From contig NZ_CALIMW010000129.1 of NCBI RefSeq assembly GCF_938045405.1, positions 1-37,111 of the forward strand: a stretch of 37,111 nt of DNA, written 5' to 3'. The notes under the pieces are model-generated. The model was given only the letters and a program-made list of their open reading frames with translations, made no database searches and was not told where the DNA came from. Made by a program: the position numbers and the translations under genes. This DNA is from an uncultured Campylobacter sp. (GTDB taxonomy: Bacteria; Campylobacterota; Campylobacteria; Campylobacterales; Campylobacteraceae). How positions within the stretch are numbered: the first letter of the stretch is position 1; each line of letters opens with the position of its first letter. This document shows positions 8,754 to 16,582 of this stretch, piece by piece.

Positions 8754-8802
8754 ATCTGACAACGAAAAGTGAAATAATACGAAAAATTTTAAGGAGGAAG
8801 AA

Positions 8803-9699
8803 ATGAAAAAAATCATTTTAGCTTTGGCTTTTTTAAGCTATTTTATGTTTGCCGAAGAGGTAAAAGAGCTTACGGATGAGCAAATAAATACATTGGTAAA
8901 GGTCTGCGAAAGCGGTAAAGATTTCACGAATGAAAATGGAACCGTGAAGTATGAGGAAGCCTGCGCTACTCTCGGTATGATATATGAAAATATCCTTGTA
9001 TTAGGCGATCTCGGTGTAAAGCAAGATTTGGCAAAAGCCTTTAAATTTTATAAAAAAGCGTGCGACGGCGGCTATGCTCGTGGCTGCTTTGGATTAGGAG
9101 GGTTTTATTTTGAAGGAAAAGAGGTAACAAAAGATGATAAAAAAGCTCTCGAGTTCTTTAAAAAGGCATGCGATATGGGCGATAAAGAGAGCTGCACTTT
9201 GGCGGCTGTTATGGACGGTGATAACGCGAATTTAGCAAAGGCGTCCGAGCAACATAAGAAAGATTGCGATAGCAAGGGCGATATACTCGCTTGCGGGTTA
9301 TTTGCCTTATTTATGGAGGGAAAGGATAATAAAGAAGCGGCGAAATACTATAAAAAGGCCTGCGAGCTTGGCAAAAATATCTCGGATCCCGCATTGCAAA
9401 ATAACCCCGCATTTAACGATGGAATAAAGCAATTTTGCAGCAGACCTGCTGAGCTTGAAGCGCAAAATTTAAGAGCTGTGCAGGACGTAATTGAAGCGAA
9501 AATCGCCGAAGAGTATAGAATATCTTGCGATTCTGAAGGGAACTGGGTATCTTGCGCGATATACGCCTCTAATATAGAGAGCGACGATCAAAGAGCGGCG
9601 ATGAGATACTACGACAAGGCGTGCAAATTGGGCAAAAAAATCATAAGTATCGATTCCAACAAGATACTGCAAAAATCTTGCGAAAAAGCTGCCCGCTGA
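8803..9699 (+). CDS. Secreted cysteine-rich Sel1-repeat protein (298 aa)
   Basis: MKKIILALAFLSYFMFAEE is a signal peptide, so the product is periplasmic or secreted. The mature part has Sel1-like (TPR-related) helical repeats with the regularly spaced Cys pairs of the Helicobacter/Campylobacter cysteine-rich (Hcp-type) family. Examples are FYKKACDGGYARGC, FFKKACDMGDKESC, YYKKACELG and YYDKACKLG. Such proteins act as scaffolds or binding modules, and some Helicobacter members bind penicillin weakly. Specific function is unknown here. AAGGAGG gives a strong start. A shorter paralogue follows after 30 bases. Confidence 0.85.
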   Translation: MKKIILALAFLSYFMFAEEVKELTDEQINTLVKVCESGKDFTNENGTVKYEEACATLGMIYENILVLGDLGVKQDLAKAFKFYKKACDGGYARGCFGLGGFYFEGKEVTKDDKKALEFFKKACDMGDKESCTLAAVMDGDNANLAKASEQHKKDCDSKGDILACGLFALFMEGKDNKEAAKYYKKACELGKNISDPALQNNPAFNDGIKQFCSRPAELEAQNLRAVQDVIEAKIAEEYRISCDSEGNWVSCAIYASNIESDDQRAAMRYYDKACKLGKKIISIDSNKILQKSCEKAAR

Positions 9700-9729
9700 G
9701 GTGATTTTAAATTTATATGAGGAGTTGTA

Positions 9730-10299
9730 ATGAAAAAGATAATTTTAACTTTAGTGCTGTTAGGCTATGCAGCGTTCGGCGGTTTGGGAACTAAAATAGA
9801 TGAAATCATCTGCGAAGCAGGACACGCCGACTCCTGCGCCTCCTCCGCCGCATCATATCTGGAAGAAGCCGAGCGATCAGATAATCTGACGCCCGAGATT
9901 AGTCTAGGCAAGGCTGCAGAATTCCTCGGCAAAGCTTGCGCAGGCAAGCATAAAGAGAGTTGCTTGCAGCTTGGCATGATGTATCAAGAGGGAAAGGGCG
10001 CCAAACAAGATATGGCGCAAGCTGTACAGCTTTATAAAAAGAGCTGCGATGGCATAGGCGGAGAATGGGAGGCTTGCGGATTGTATGCAGAGTATCAAAT
10101 CGGCATAGAAGAAATGCAGGAGGCGGCACTCTATTACGAAAAAGCCTGCAGACTCGGCGACTGGGCGCGTCTTGGTACGACGGACGAAAAAGTAGGAGAT
10201 ATCGTAAATCATTTATGTGAAGCGTCCGAATCACTAAAATCGTTCCGACCTAAAGAGTCTGCGGCGCAAAGACTTCTACGCGATGCCGCACGACCTTAA
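9730..10299 (+). CDS. Secreted Sel1-repeat protein (189 aa), paralogue of the preceding gene
   Basis: The signal peptide MKKIILTLVLLGYAAFGG is close to that of the upstream gene (MKKIILALAFLSY), which suggests tandem duplication. Sel1 repeats with paired Cys are visible: LGKACAGKHKESCLQLGMMY, LYKKSCDG and YYEKACRLGD. A GAGG ribosome site precedes the ATG, and it is probably co-transcribed with the upstream gene. The C-terminal ~30 residues carry no repeat. Confidence 0.82.
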   Translation: MKKIILTLVLLGYAAFGGLGTKIDEIICEAGHADSCASSAASYLEEAERSDNLTPEISLGKAAEFLGKACAGKHKESCLQLGMMYQEGKGAKQDMAQAVQLYKKSCDGIGGEWEACGLYAEYQIGIEEMQEAALYYEKACRLGDWARLGTTDEKVGDIVNHLCEASESLKSFRPKESAAQRLLRDAARP

Positions 10300-10569
10300 T
10301 TATGTGGCAAAGCTATAAGACGAGTGCTTTGCTAGGCGTAATTTTCACAATATATCACTCATCACCGCTTGCATAATCGTGAGTATTTTGAAATTTAACG
10401 GCATAAATTTAAAGCCGTTTGATTAACTTCTGCGAAGCATTTAGTGAGATTATGGAATTTTAAAATTTAAATTAAGAAGGACGGCATAGTCGTGAAATTT
10501 AAATATGAGCGTCGGGCGCAAAATAGCCGCGGAGTGGATCGGCTAGCTCCGCTAAAAGCGCTATATAAA
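10300..10569. other. Intergenic space between convergent Sel1 and hcp genes
   Basis: No gene is seen. A 6-bp inverted repeat (GCGGAG ... CTCCGC, near 10530-10553) is the only structure apart from the larger hairpin listed next. Confidence 0.5.
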
Positions 10570-10610
10570 GGGTAAATTTAAAACGGAGCTTTGCCGAATT
10601 AAATTTACCC
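10570..10610. terminator. Long hairpin between convergent genes, candidate bidirectional terminator
   Basis: GGGTAAATTTAA (10570-10581) and TTAAATTTACCC (10599-10610) form a perfect 12-bp stem. The 17-base loop contains a further CGG/CCG pairing. It lies 20 bases past the hcp stop and between convergent genes. No long T run follows on either strand, so termination is inferred from structure and place only. Confidence 0.5.
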
Positions 10611-10630
10611 GATTTGCCTCTCTATGAAAT

Positions 10631-11959
10631 TTATTCGCCCAGGAAGTATTTCAGATCCGCCTGCGCGTCGCCGCTGATTAGGCGAAGGCCGAAATTTTGC
10701 ACCAAAAAGCCCAAAATTTCGTCGTTGAAAAACTCAGGCACCGTAGGTCCCACGTTGATATTCTTAACGCCCAGGCTAAGCAGCGCAAGCAGGATGATGA
10801 CCGCCTTTTGCTCCATCCACATCAGCACGATCGAGACCGGCAGGTCGTTTACCGCGATGCCCGTAGCCTCGCTAAGCGCCAGGGCGATCTTGACCGCGCC
10901 ATTGCTGTCGTTGCACTGACCTAGATCGATATAGCGCGGAAGCTCGGTGCCGGGCACGGTTCCAAAATCCACGTCGTTGAAGCGGAATTTGCCGCAGCTA
11001 GAGGTCAAAATCACGCAGTCCTTCGGCAGGCTAAGCGCTAGCTCGCGGTAATACTCGCGTCCTTTGCCCGGCGCGTCGCAGCCCGCGATGACGAAAAAGC
11101 GGCGGATTTTGCCAGATTTGATCGCGTCTAAAATTTGCGGCGCAAGGCTCAAAATCGTCTTGTAGTGTCCGCCCGTCACCAAGCTCTCGTCGCTGTCCAT
11201 GCTCACGTCGCCGCACGCAAGCGCGCACTCGATGAGCGGCGTAAAATCGTCGTTTTGGATATGTTTGATGCCGTCGGTGCCCGCGATAGAGTAGCCAAAC
11301 AGCCTGTCTGCGTAGCTACAGGATGAGCGAAGCGGCACGATGCAGTTCGTGGTCATCAAAATCGCGCCTTTAAATTCGTTAAAAAGCTTGGTCTGATCGA
11401 ACCATGCCTTGCCGACGTTGCCTTTTAGATGCGGATACTTGCGAAGCTCCGGATAGCCATGCGCAGGAAGCATCTCGGAGTGGGTGTAAATATTGATGCC
11501 CTTGCCCTCGGTCGCTTTTAGCAGCGCCTCAAGAGCGTGCAGGTTGTGGCCGCTAACCAAAATCGCCTTGCCCTCGACTTTGTTTTGGCTAACTTTAACA
11601 GGGGTCGGTACGCCGAATTTTGCAGTATGCGCCTCGCTTAAAATATCCATCATCTGCACGCCCGCGCTTCCGACGGCCATTAGCTGCGCGATATGCTCGT
11701 CAAAGTTGAAATTTGAGTTCGTCAGCGTGAAATACAGCGTGTCCGCCATAACGGTATCGACCGCGCTAGTATCGGCGCCGAGCTCATGCGCGTGGTGGCG
11801 GTAGGCGCTAAGCCCCTTAAGCCCGAAGGTCATCGTATCTTGCAGCCGCGCGAGCGTAGAGCCCTTGCCGCAGGTGCCTTTGCTTTGGCCTTTCGCGCCG
11901 CAGCCCTCGGGCGCGCTCATTTGGCACTGATGACAGAACATCTCTAGATTGTCGCTCAT
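10631..11959 (-). CDS. hcp: Hybrid cluster protein, class III (NO/hydroxylamine reductase)
   Basis: This Fe-S protein of the anaerobic nitrosative stress response reduces NO to N2O (earlier called hydroxylamine reductase). At 442 residues it is the short class III type, lacking part of the helical domain of the ~550-residue classes. N-terminal Cys9, 12, 20 and 30 bind the conventional cluster. All eight hybrid-cluster ligands appear: His138, Glu162, Cys206, Cys294, Cys322, Cys349, Glu383 and Lys385. Spacings of 24, 44, 28 and 2 are identical to those of D. vulgaris H244/E268/C312, C406/C434 and E494/K496. AAAGGA precedes the ATG. An FNR-type site lies upstream. No hcr reductase gene is adjacent, so the electron donor is unknown. 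Confidence 0.93.
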   Translation of the reverse strand: MSDNLEMFCHQCQMSAPEGCGAKGQSKGTCGKGSTLARLQDTMTFGLKGLSAYRHHAHELGADTSAVDTVMADTLYFTLTNSNFNFDEHIAQLMAVGSAGVQMMDILSEAHTAKFGVPTPVKVSQNKVEGKAILVSGHNLHALEALLKATEGKGINIYTHSEMLPAHGYPELRKYPHLKGNVGKAWFDQTKLFNEFKGAILMTTNCIVPLRSSCSYADRLFGYSIAGTDGIKHIQNDDFTPLIECALACGDVSMDSDESLVTGGHYKTILSLAPQILDAIKSGKIRRFFVIAGCDAPGKGREYYRELALSLPKDCVILTSSCGKFRFNDVDFGTVPGTELPRYIDLGQCNDSNGAVKIALALSEATGIAVNDLPVSIVLMWMEQKAVIILLALLSLGVKNINVGPTVPEFFNDEILGFLVQNFGLRLISGDAQADLKYFLGE

Positions 11960-11989
11960 AGAAATCCTTTATAAAAAATTTAATTGGTA

Positions 11990-12031
11990 ATTTTAAGATT
12001 TTATTTAGGCAAAAAAATTGATTATAATCAA
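11990..12031 (-). promoter_or_regulatory. FNR/CRP-type operator and -10 element of hcp
   Basis: TTGATTATAATCAA (12018-12031) is a perfect palindrome and fits the FNR consensus TTGAT-N4-ATCAA exactly. On the minus strand TAAAAT (11995-11990) lies where a -10 hexamer falls if the palindrome is centred at -41.5, the class II activator position. This predicts a transcript start about 25 bases before the hcp start codon. Which regulator binds (FNR, HcpR or NssR-like) is not shown by the sequence. Confidence 0.65.
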
Positions 12032-12169
12032 GAAATGGCTAAATTTTATCAAATTTATTTACAAAATGAGAATTTTAAATTTTATAAATTGCTTCAATTC
12101 CACTCGTAGCAGCAATACGACTACTTAAATTTAGATATAATGCACGGAATTTCAAAAAACGGATAAGTA

Positions 12170-12244
12170 ATGAAAGAGGAGTTAAAATGGTTAGCGAGCA
12201 AGGTTTCTAAATTATATAAAAGCGGTAGTCCAAAAACGTTATGA
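12170..12244 (+). CDS. Possible 24-residue small protein coupled to the phosphoesterase gene
   Basis: An ORF begins MKEELKWLASKVSKLY and ends KSGSPKTL. It is basic and could form a short amphipathic helix. Its TGA (12242-12244) overlaps the ATG of the phosphoesterase in ATGA, a common coupling arrangement. The upstream ribosome site is weak (GGATAAGTA). It may be a real small protein, a leader used for coupling, or a remnant of a longer gene. Confidence 0.35.
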   Translation: MKEELKWLASKVSKLYKSGSPKTL

Positions 12245-12798
12245 AAATTCTACATGCGAGTGATCTACATTTCGATAAAGCTAAATTTGATCGAATTTTA
12301 AGCTTAGAATTTGACATTTGTTGCATAAGCGGCGATCTGATAGACACAAACCAAAAAGATATCGTAGGACAAAAAGCGTGGGTGAAGCGGTGGTTAGAAA
12401 ATTTTAAAAAGCCTATCTTTGTATGTAGCGGAAATCATGACGTGAGTGAGTCTGGCGACGTTTCTTGGATACGAGCGTCTAATATTTATGCGGATGGCGA
12501 TATTAAGACGCTTGAGGGTATTAAATTTGGCTGCGCCCCTTATCTCTGCGCGGATATTTTGGATTTTGCAGAGTGCGACGTGCTACTTACGCATATTCCG
12601 CCCGCACATACGCAAACGTCCATAGAGCGCGGCAGAGATTTTGGTGATAAAGAGCTTTTTCGAGTGCTAAAGCACGGACTTTTAAAAGCAAAAATAATCT
12701 TTTGCGGACACGTGCATAATCCGCTTTTAGATATTGATAAAATCGGCGATTGCACGATTTATAATTCAAGTCTGAAGCTTAATATTTTAGAAATTTGA
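12241..12798 (+). CDS. Small calcineurin-like metallophosphoesterase (185 aa)
   Basis: This predicted two-metal phosphoesterase carries the full motif set in order: DLH (residues 8-10), GDLID (31-35), GNHD (64-67), THIPPAH (His118) and GHVH (156-159). There is no signal peptide, so it is cytosolic. Substrate is unknown; relatives include YfcE-type phosphodiesterases and DNA-repair nucleases, from which this differs in being a bare catalytic domain. No independent ribosome site is obvious, and initiation may depend on the overlapping small ORF. It points away from hcp and converges on the left-pointing island operon, marking the island edge. Confidence 0.85.
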   Translation: MKILHASDLHFDKAKFDRILSLEFDICCISGDLIDTNQKDIVGQKAWVKRWLENFKKPIFVCSGNHDVSESGDVSWIRASNIYADGDIKTLEGIKFGCAPYLCADILDFAECDVLLTHIPPAHTQTSIERGRDFGDKELFRVLKHGLLKAKIIFCGHVHNPLLDIDKIGDCTIYNSSLKLNILEI

Positions 12799-12925
12799 GT
12801 TAAATTTATAAAATTTTAGTAGCTGAATTCTATAAAATATAATTTAGCGCGATAAATTAATTGTATTTCGCGGCTCTACTCGCATATCGGCAGCACGTCT
12901 TTTGTCCACAGCCAAGCAAGCAAAT

Positions 12926-13466
12926 TTAGCTTTTTGTCATAATTTCTTTCAATAATCTAAAATCACTTTCACTAAATCCGTAAATTTCTACTTCACATTC
13001 TTTTTCTGCGCCTAAATTTTGTTTGAAAAAGCGTTTATATTCGCTGATCACCTCACGCTTATCTAGCCCACCCGCTCCGCATCCCATCAGAGGCAGAGCT
13101 ATTTTTATATGCTTGCTTTGATCTTGCAAGATTATTTCTTGCAAATTATTTAAAATTTGCGCTATAATAGCTAAGCTCGGCTTTTTAGACTTTGATCTAT
13201 CAGCGTAATTTATAATGGCTGCATGCAATACGAATGGAAAGTTTGCGTGATTTGAGGCGGTTTTGACGACATCACCTTGCCTTATCTCTCTTATTTTTAG
13301 TTGTTCTTGCATGTATTTTTCTAGCGCCTCACCGCAATGCCTCTTAAAAGCCATAGACACACCGCTTGCCAAGCAGCATCGCCGTATTTGAAGGATTTAT
13401 CAGATAATCCGCTTGTGCGTCCAATAAATCGCCAAATTTTATCTTTATTTCATATGAAATTTTCAT
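12926..13466 (-). pseudogene. Macro domain protein (ADP-ribose binding/hydrolysis), +1 frameshift
   Basis: The ATG at 13466 overlaps the WYL regulator stop (ATGA). It reads MKISYEIKIKFGDLLDAQAD, then YLINPSNTAMLLG, then runs out of frame and stops. The macro motif GSGVSMAFKRHCG continues in the next frame. Dropping one of two A on the minus strand (positions 13366-13367) restores a continuous ~180-residue macro domain. That domain includes the nucleotide loop LPLMGCGAGGLD and the end EIMTKS. A shortened product from a TTG at 13372 would lack the conserved NPSN ADP-ribose contact region, so it would probably be inactive. Intact macro domains bind or cleave ADP-ribose adducts. It is the last gene of the island operon. 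Confidence 0.75.
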
Positions 13467-14386
13467 TTTATCTCTTCTAAATACCTTTCTATCTCATCTT
13501 TTATCGTATCGGCTAACTCCTTTGGTTCTAGCACTTTGATAAACGGAATGAAGTAGTAAATAAGCGGCTTTATCTCCATTAAATTAGTAAATTCTATATA
13601 GATTACGACCGAGCCATCGGCATCAAGTCCTGTTATGCTTTGCTTAGCGTAGGGTTTTCTCTCGAAATATTTCTTTATCTGCGGAGCTAAAAGCGCTCTA
13701 GCGGTATTTGGCTTATCTAGCGTTGCCCAGGCGGAGTTTATATTTTTAATCCTCTCCTCTATTTTGGCGTCTAATTTAAATTTCTCCTCAAGAATTCTAA
13801 TATTTGTGATGCTTTTTAAGTGGAATTTCTTAAAGGTATCGTTTTTATTCGTATCTAAAAATAGCAAATACCAAAATCCGTCAAACATCGCTAGTTTTAG
13901 CGGCTTTATCTTAAATTTAAAACCGGCGTATTCGCACTGCACCAAGCTTCTCTCTTTGATAGCGTTTTCAAGCAGTTCGAAATTTATAAAGTCATCTTCA
14001 CTTAATTTTTCGCTGCTTATATTTGTTAAAATCGGATGATTTAGCCGGTTTGTGATCTGTTCTAGCAAAACGTGAGCCTTTGAGTAAAAATTTGCGCCCA
14101 TCGTTTTTGAGATATTATCGAGGATATTTATGACGGTGCGCTCTTCCTGATCTAAGCCATCTTTGATTTTAGTTTTATCTATGCTCCACATCCTGCCGTT
14201 TCTTACAGCTCCATTTTTCGCTAGCACCTCGTAAAGGTCTCTTTGGATAGTTTTGGTACAAACTCCAAATTTTTCCGCGAGCTCGGAGATGGAATGGGGT
14301 TTTCTGCTAATTAAGGTGGCTATTTCGTTTATGCGTTCGTATTTGCCACTACCGGATTGCGAGATTATTTTTTGCGGTTTTTGCAT
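13463..14386 (-). CDS. HTH and WYL-domain transcriptional regulator
   Basis: The 307-residue protein has an N-terminal DeoR/HTH_11-type helix-turn-helix (HSISELAEKFGVCTKTIQRD, about residues 32-51). A WYL ligand-sensing domain follows, with the core PLKLAMFDGFWYLLFLD, and a C-terminal WCX-like region ends in RYLEEIK. WYL proteins commonly control or sense signals for bacterial defence operons, often through nucleotides or single-stranded DNA. AAAGGAG precedes the ATG. The gene is preceded by sir2 (45-base gap) and its stop overlaps the macro gene start. Being near the 3' end of the operon it is probably autoregulatory. Operators were not identified. Confidence 0.85.
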   Translation of the reverse strand: MQKPQKIISQSGSGKYERINEIATLISRKPHSISELAEKFGVCTKTIQRDLYEVLAKNGAVRNGRMWSIDKTKIKDGLDQEERTVINILDNISKTMGANFYSKAHVLLEQITNRLNHPILTNISSEKLSEDDFINFELLENAIKERSLVQCEYAGFKFKIKPLKLAMFDGFWYLLFLDTNKNDTFKKFHLKSITNIRILEEKFKLDAKIEERIKNINSAWATLDKPNTARALLAPQIKKYFERKPYAKQSITGLDADGSVVIYIEFTNLMEIKPLIYYFIPFIKVLEPKELADTIKDEIERYLEEIK

Positions 14387-14431
14387 CTAGGCTCCTTTTA
14401 TATTATTTTATCTAAAAATAAAGGGATAATA

Positions 14432-15265
14432 TCAGCTAAGGATTGCTCTTAATCCTTCAAGTCCGCCTGCCTTTATCGCCATACCTCTATACGCGCTTAC
14501 GTGAGTATCTAGCGGGTTTATGCGGATTAGATAAGAACGCTTAAATCTTTTTGCCATCCTTTCTCCGTAAATCCTGATCGTAGGCACCGCAAGACCTGCT
14601 CCGATCTCAATTATGGCTATTTTGGAGTTCATATTGTGACTAAGCCACGTATCATACTTTTTGCGCTGCGCCCAAGCTCTTTTGTGATTAAATTCGTGAT
14701 CATAAAACATAAGGATATTTGGGCGGCTCACGCATCCGCATTCAGGACAAACGGGCATCTTTGTAACGATAAATCTATCCTCATCCACTTCGACATTATT
14801 TTCGTCCATATTCCATATATTTCCGTCATCGCTATGAATACACTGCGCGTGATGTATGGAGCCATGGATCTCGTAAATTTTATCCTTGTCAAAGCCGGCT
14901 TTTTCAAAATGCCCGTCTACGTTTGAAGTGTAGATAAAATAGTTTTCGCCTTTTGCTTCGCAAAGATTTTTTAGTAGGGTAAAACCCTCGTGAGGCTGGG
15001 TTGCGTTATAGAGCTTTAGCCTGTGTCCGTAAAACGCCCAAGCTAGCTCAGGGCTGCTAAAAAACCACTGCGGATTTGCCATCTCGGTAAAGCTTAAATT
15101 TTTATCCTTTAAAGGCGGGTAGGCTTTCCAAAATCCAAGATCGCCTCTAAAATCAGGCAGTCCGCTATCTACGCCCATGCCTGCTCCTGCGGTTATGATG
15201 ACGGCATCGGCGTTTTCGACGATCTCTTTTGCGCGAAGGATTGTTGATTGCATGATGGCTTCCAT
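14432..15265 (-). CDS. Sir2-family NAD-dependent deacylase
   Basis: The 277-residue protein has a Rossmann-type sirtuin core with GAGMGVDSGLPDFRG (residues 27-41), TSNVDGH (113-119) and catalytic His134 in YEIHGSIHH. The C-terminal GAGLAVPTIRIYG completes the NAD site. The zinc module looks altered. CPEC is present, but the first pair is reduced to QCIHSDDGNIW, with an Asp where relatives usually have the second Cys. It may deacylate proteins or act as a defence NADase, and the sequence alone does not decide this. Start: ATG 15265 has no ribosome site, while ATG 15253 (MQSTIL) has GGAAG 5 bases upstream and may be the true start. It lies 17 bases after the nuclease remnant and upstream of the WYL and macro genes. 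Confidence 0.85.
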   Translation of the reverse strand: MEAIMQSTILRAKEIVENADAVIITAGAGMGVDSGLPDFRGDLGFWKAYPPLKDKNLSFTEMANPQWFFSSPELAWAFYGHRLKLYNATQPHEGFTLLKNLCEAKGENYFIYTSNVDGHFEKAGFDKDKIYEIHGSIHHAQCIHSDDGNIWNMDENNVEVDEDRFIVTKMPVCPECGCVSRPNILMFYDHEFNHKRAWAQRKKYDTWLSHNMNSKIAIIEIGAGLAVPTIRIYGERMAKRFKRSYLIRINPLDTHVSAYRGMAIKAGGLEGLRAILS

Positions 15266-15282
15266 TTTAGTACATTTAAAAT

Positions 15283-16526
15283 TTATATCACTTTTTGTTG
15301 CTTTAGATGGTTTATTTCATCTGTCATATCTTCAAATTTGATTACCATCTGTACCATTTCATCTGCAAATTTTTCTGCCGAATAGTCATCGAGAATCATA
15401 GCTTTTACGAAATCACCTTTACCGATACTTAAATATCGACCCGTAGCCCACCACTTGTTATATCCTTCAGGGTTATATTTGGCGATATGCTGTTTTAGGG
15501 CGCTAATGTTTTCTTCTTCTATAACCCATCTAAACCCAGCCCATGCTCCTATAAAATTCAGTTCTTGAAACTCTATACCGAAAAACATATCATCGTTGCT
15601 CTTCGTTTCCAACTCTTTTTGTAAATTTTAATAGGTTTAAAATATCTTTTCTTGAAATCCGCCTGCTCTACTCTTATCTCGTTGATATCCCAATCTCCTT
15701 TTAATTTATCCAGTATAATCCCTCTCGCCTTTAACAAAAAGCTAACCAAGGCTTTTATCCTGGCTTTTTCAAAAGCATTTTCTACTATTTCACAAACCAT
15801 TTTATAGTTTTCTTTTTCTAAAATTATCTTACTAATTTCATTTGCATCCATCTGCACTCCTTTATATTTTCCATAAATTTTTTCGATGACATTTTTGTAT
15901 TGCGATATCACAGCGGACAAATTGGTTAAATTTCCCGTTTCTTCAAGGCATAGATCAAGCCACGCAGTTATCTCTTTATCGTATGAAATCGCCTTAAATT
16001 TAGCGATTTCATCGCCCTTTTCGTTTGAAATTCTGCCGTCTTTGATTTTTAGTCCGTCTAGGCTATAGCCGGTAGGCTCGCGCCCTTGCGGTGATAAAAA
16101 CAGCACGTAAATTTCAGCTTCATTGCCGTTTTCTTGTTGGATAGTTTTTATATATCTTTTAATCTGAGCCTCTTGATCGCCGGCATAAATTTTATTTTCT
16201 AAAATAATATGCTTCGTGCCGTCAGTTATGTAGATATCGATATTCTCGTATTCTTTATAGACTTTTGCGATTTGCGAATTTAGCCCAAAATCCTCTAGCC
16301 CGCATGCTTTTATAAAAAGCTCCAAAAATAACTCTTTTTGATAATGCGGCGAGTTCGGATCGAGTAGCTAGCAGATAAAGCGCGAGTGCAACCGCACTTC
16401 GTCGCTAGCGTCAAAAAGCGCCAAAAATAGATTGTAGTCATTATTGCCGCGCAGCTTTTTCACTTCTAGCTTATCGCTTAAGACTTTGATTTGCTTTAGC
16501 ATAGATTCAAATTTCTCTATATCCAT
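15283..16526 (-). pseudogene. PD-(D/E)XK nuclease superfamily protein, amber codon and -1 frameshift
   Basis: A strong ribosome site (AAAGGAGGAG) precedes ATG 16526. It reads MDIEKFESMLKQIKVL to LHSRFIC, then TAG (16370-16368, codon 53), and continues in frame as LLDPNSPHYQKELFLELF. The catalytic motif follows: NIDIYITD, IILENKIY, GDQEAQIKRYI. This is the family often called PDDEXK_4. Near the end the frame breaks at an A5 run (minus strand; 15616-15620). A -1 shift there joins IYKK to ELETKSNDDMFFG and on to the C-terminal 109 residues ending LKQQKVI. The ancestral protein was about 413 residues. Fragments could arise from internal starts at 16325 and a TTG at 15612, but neither has the full enzyme. 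Confidence 0.78.
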
Positions 16527-16582
16527 ATCTCCTCCTTTAAAATTTTAAAGCATTATAGCAGACAAACTAGGCATTTTTTGTC

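Larger units (their letters stand above)
8267..8802. other. Divergent intergenic region, AT-rich
   Basis: This separates the reductase operon (left) from the Sel1 genes (right). It contains an 8-bp inverted repeat (CGATTGCC at 8599-8606, GGCAATCG at 8627-8634, 20-base loop), an A8-GA-G9 tract and an 18-bp tandem repeat, both listed separately. AAGGAGG at 8791-8797 is the ribosome site of the next gene. Confidence 0.6.

Noticed and set aside
12018..12031. Palindrome as a chance AT-rich word
   Set aside because: Rejected as chance because it fits the FNR consensus at every defined base and has a -10 at the exact expected distance; kept as a regulatory site.
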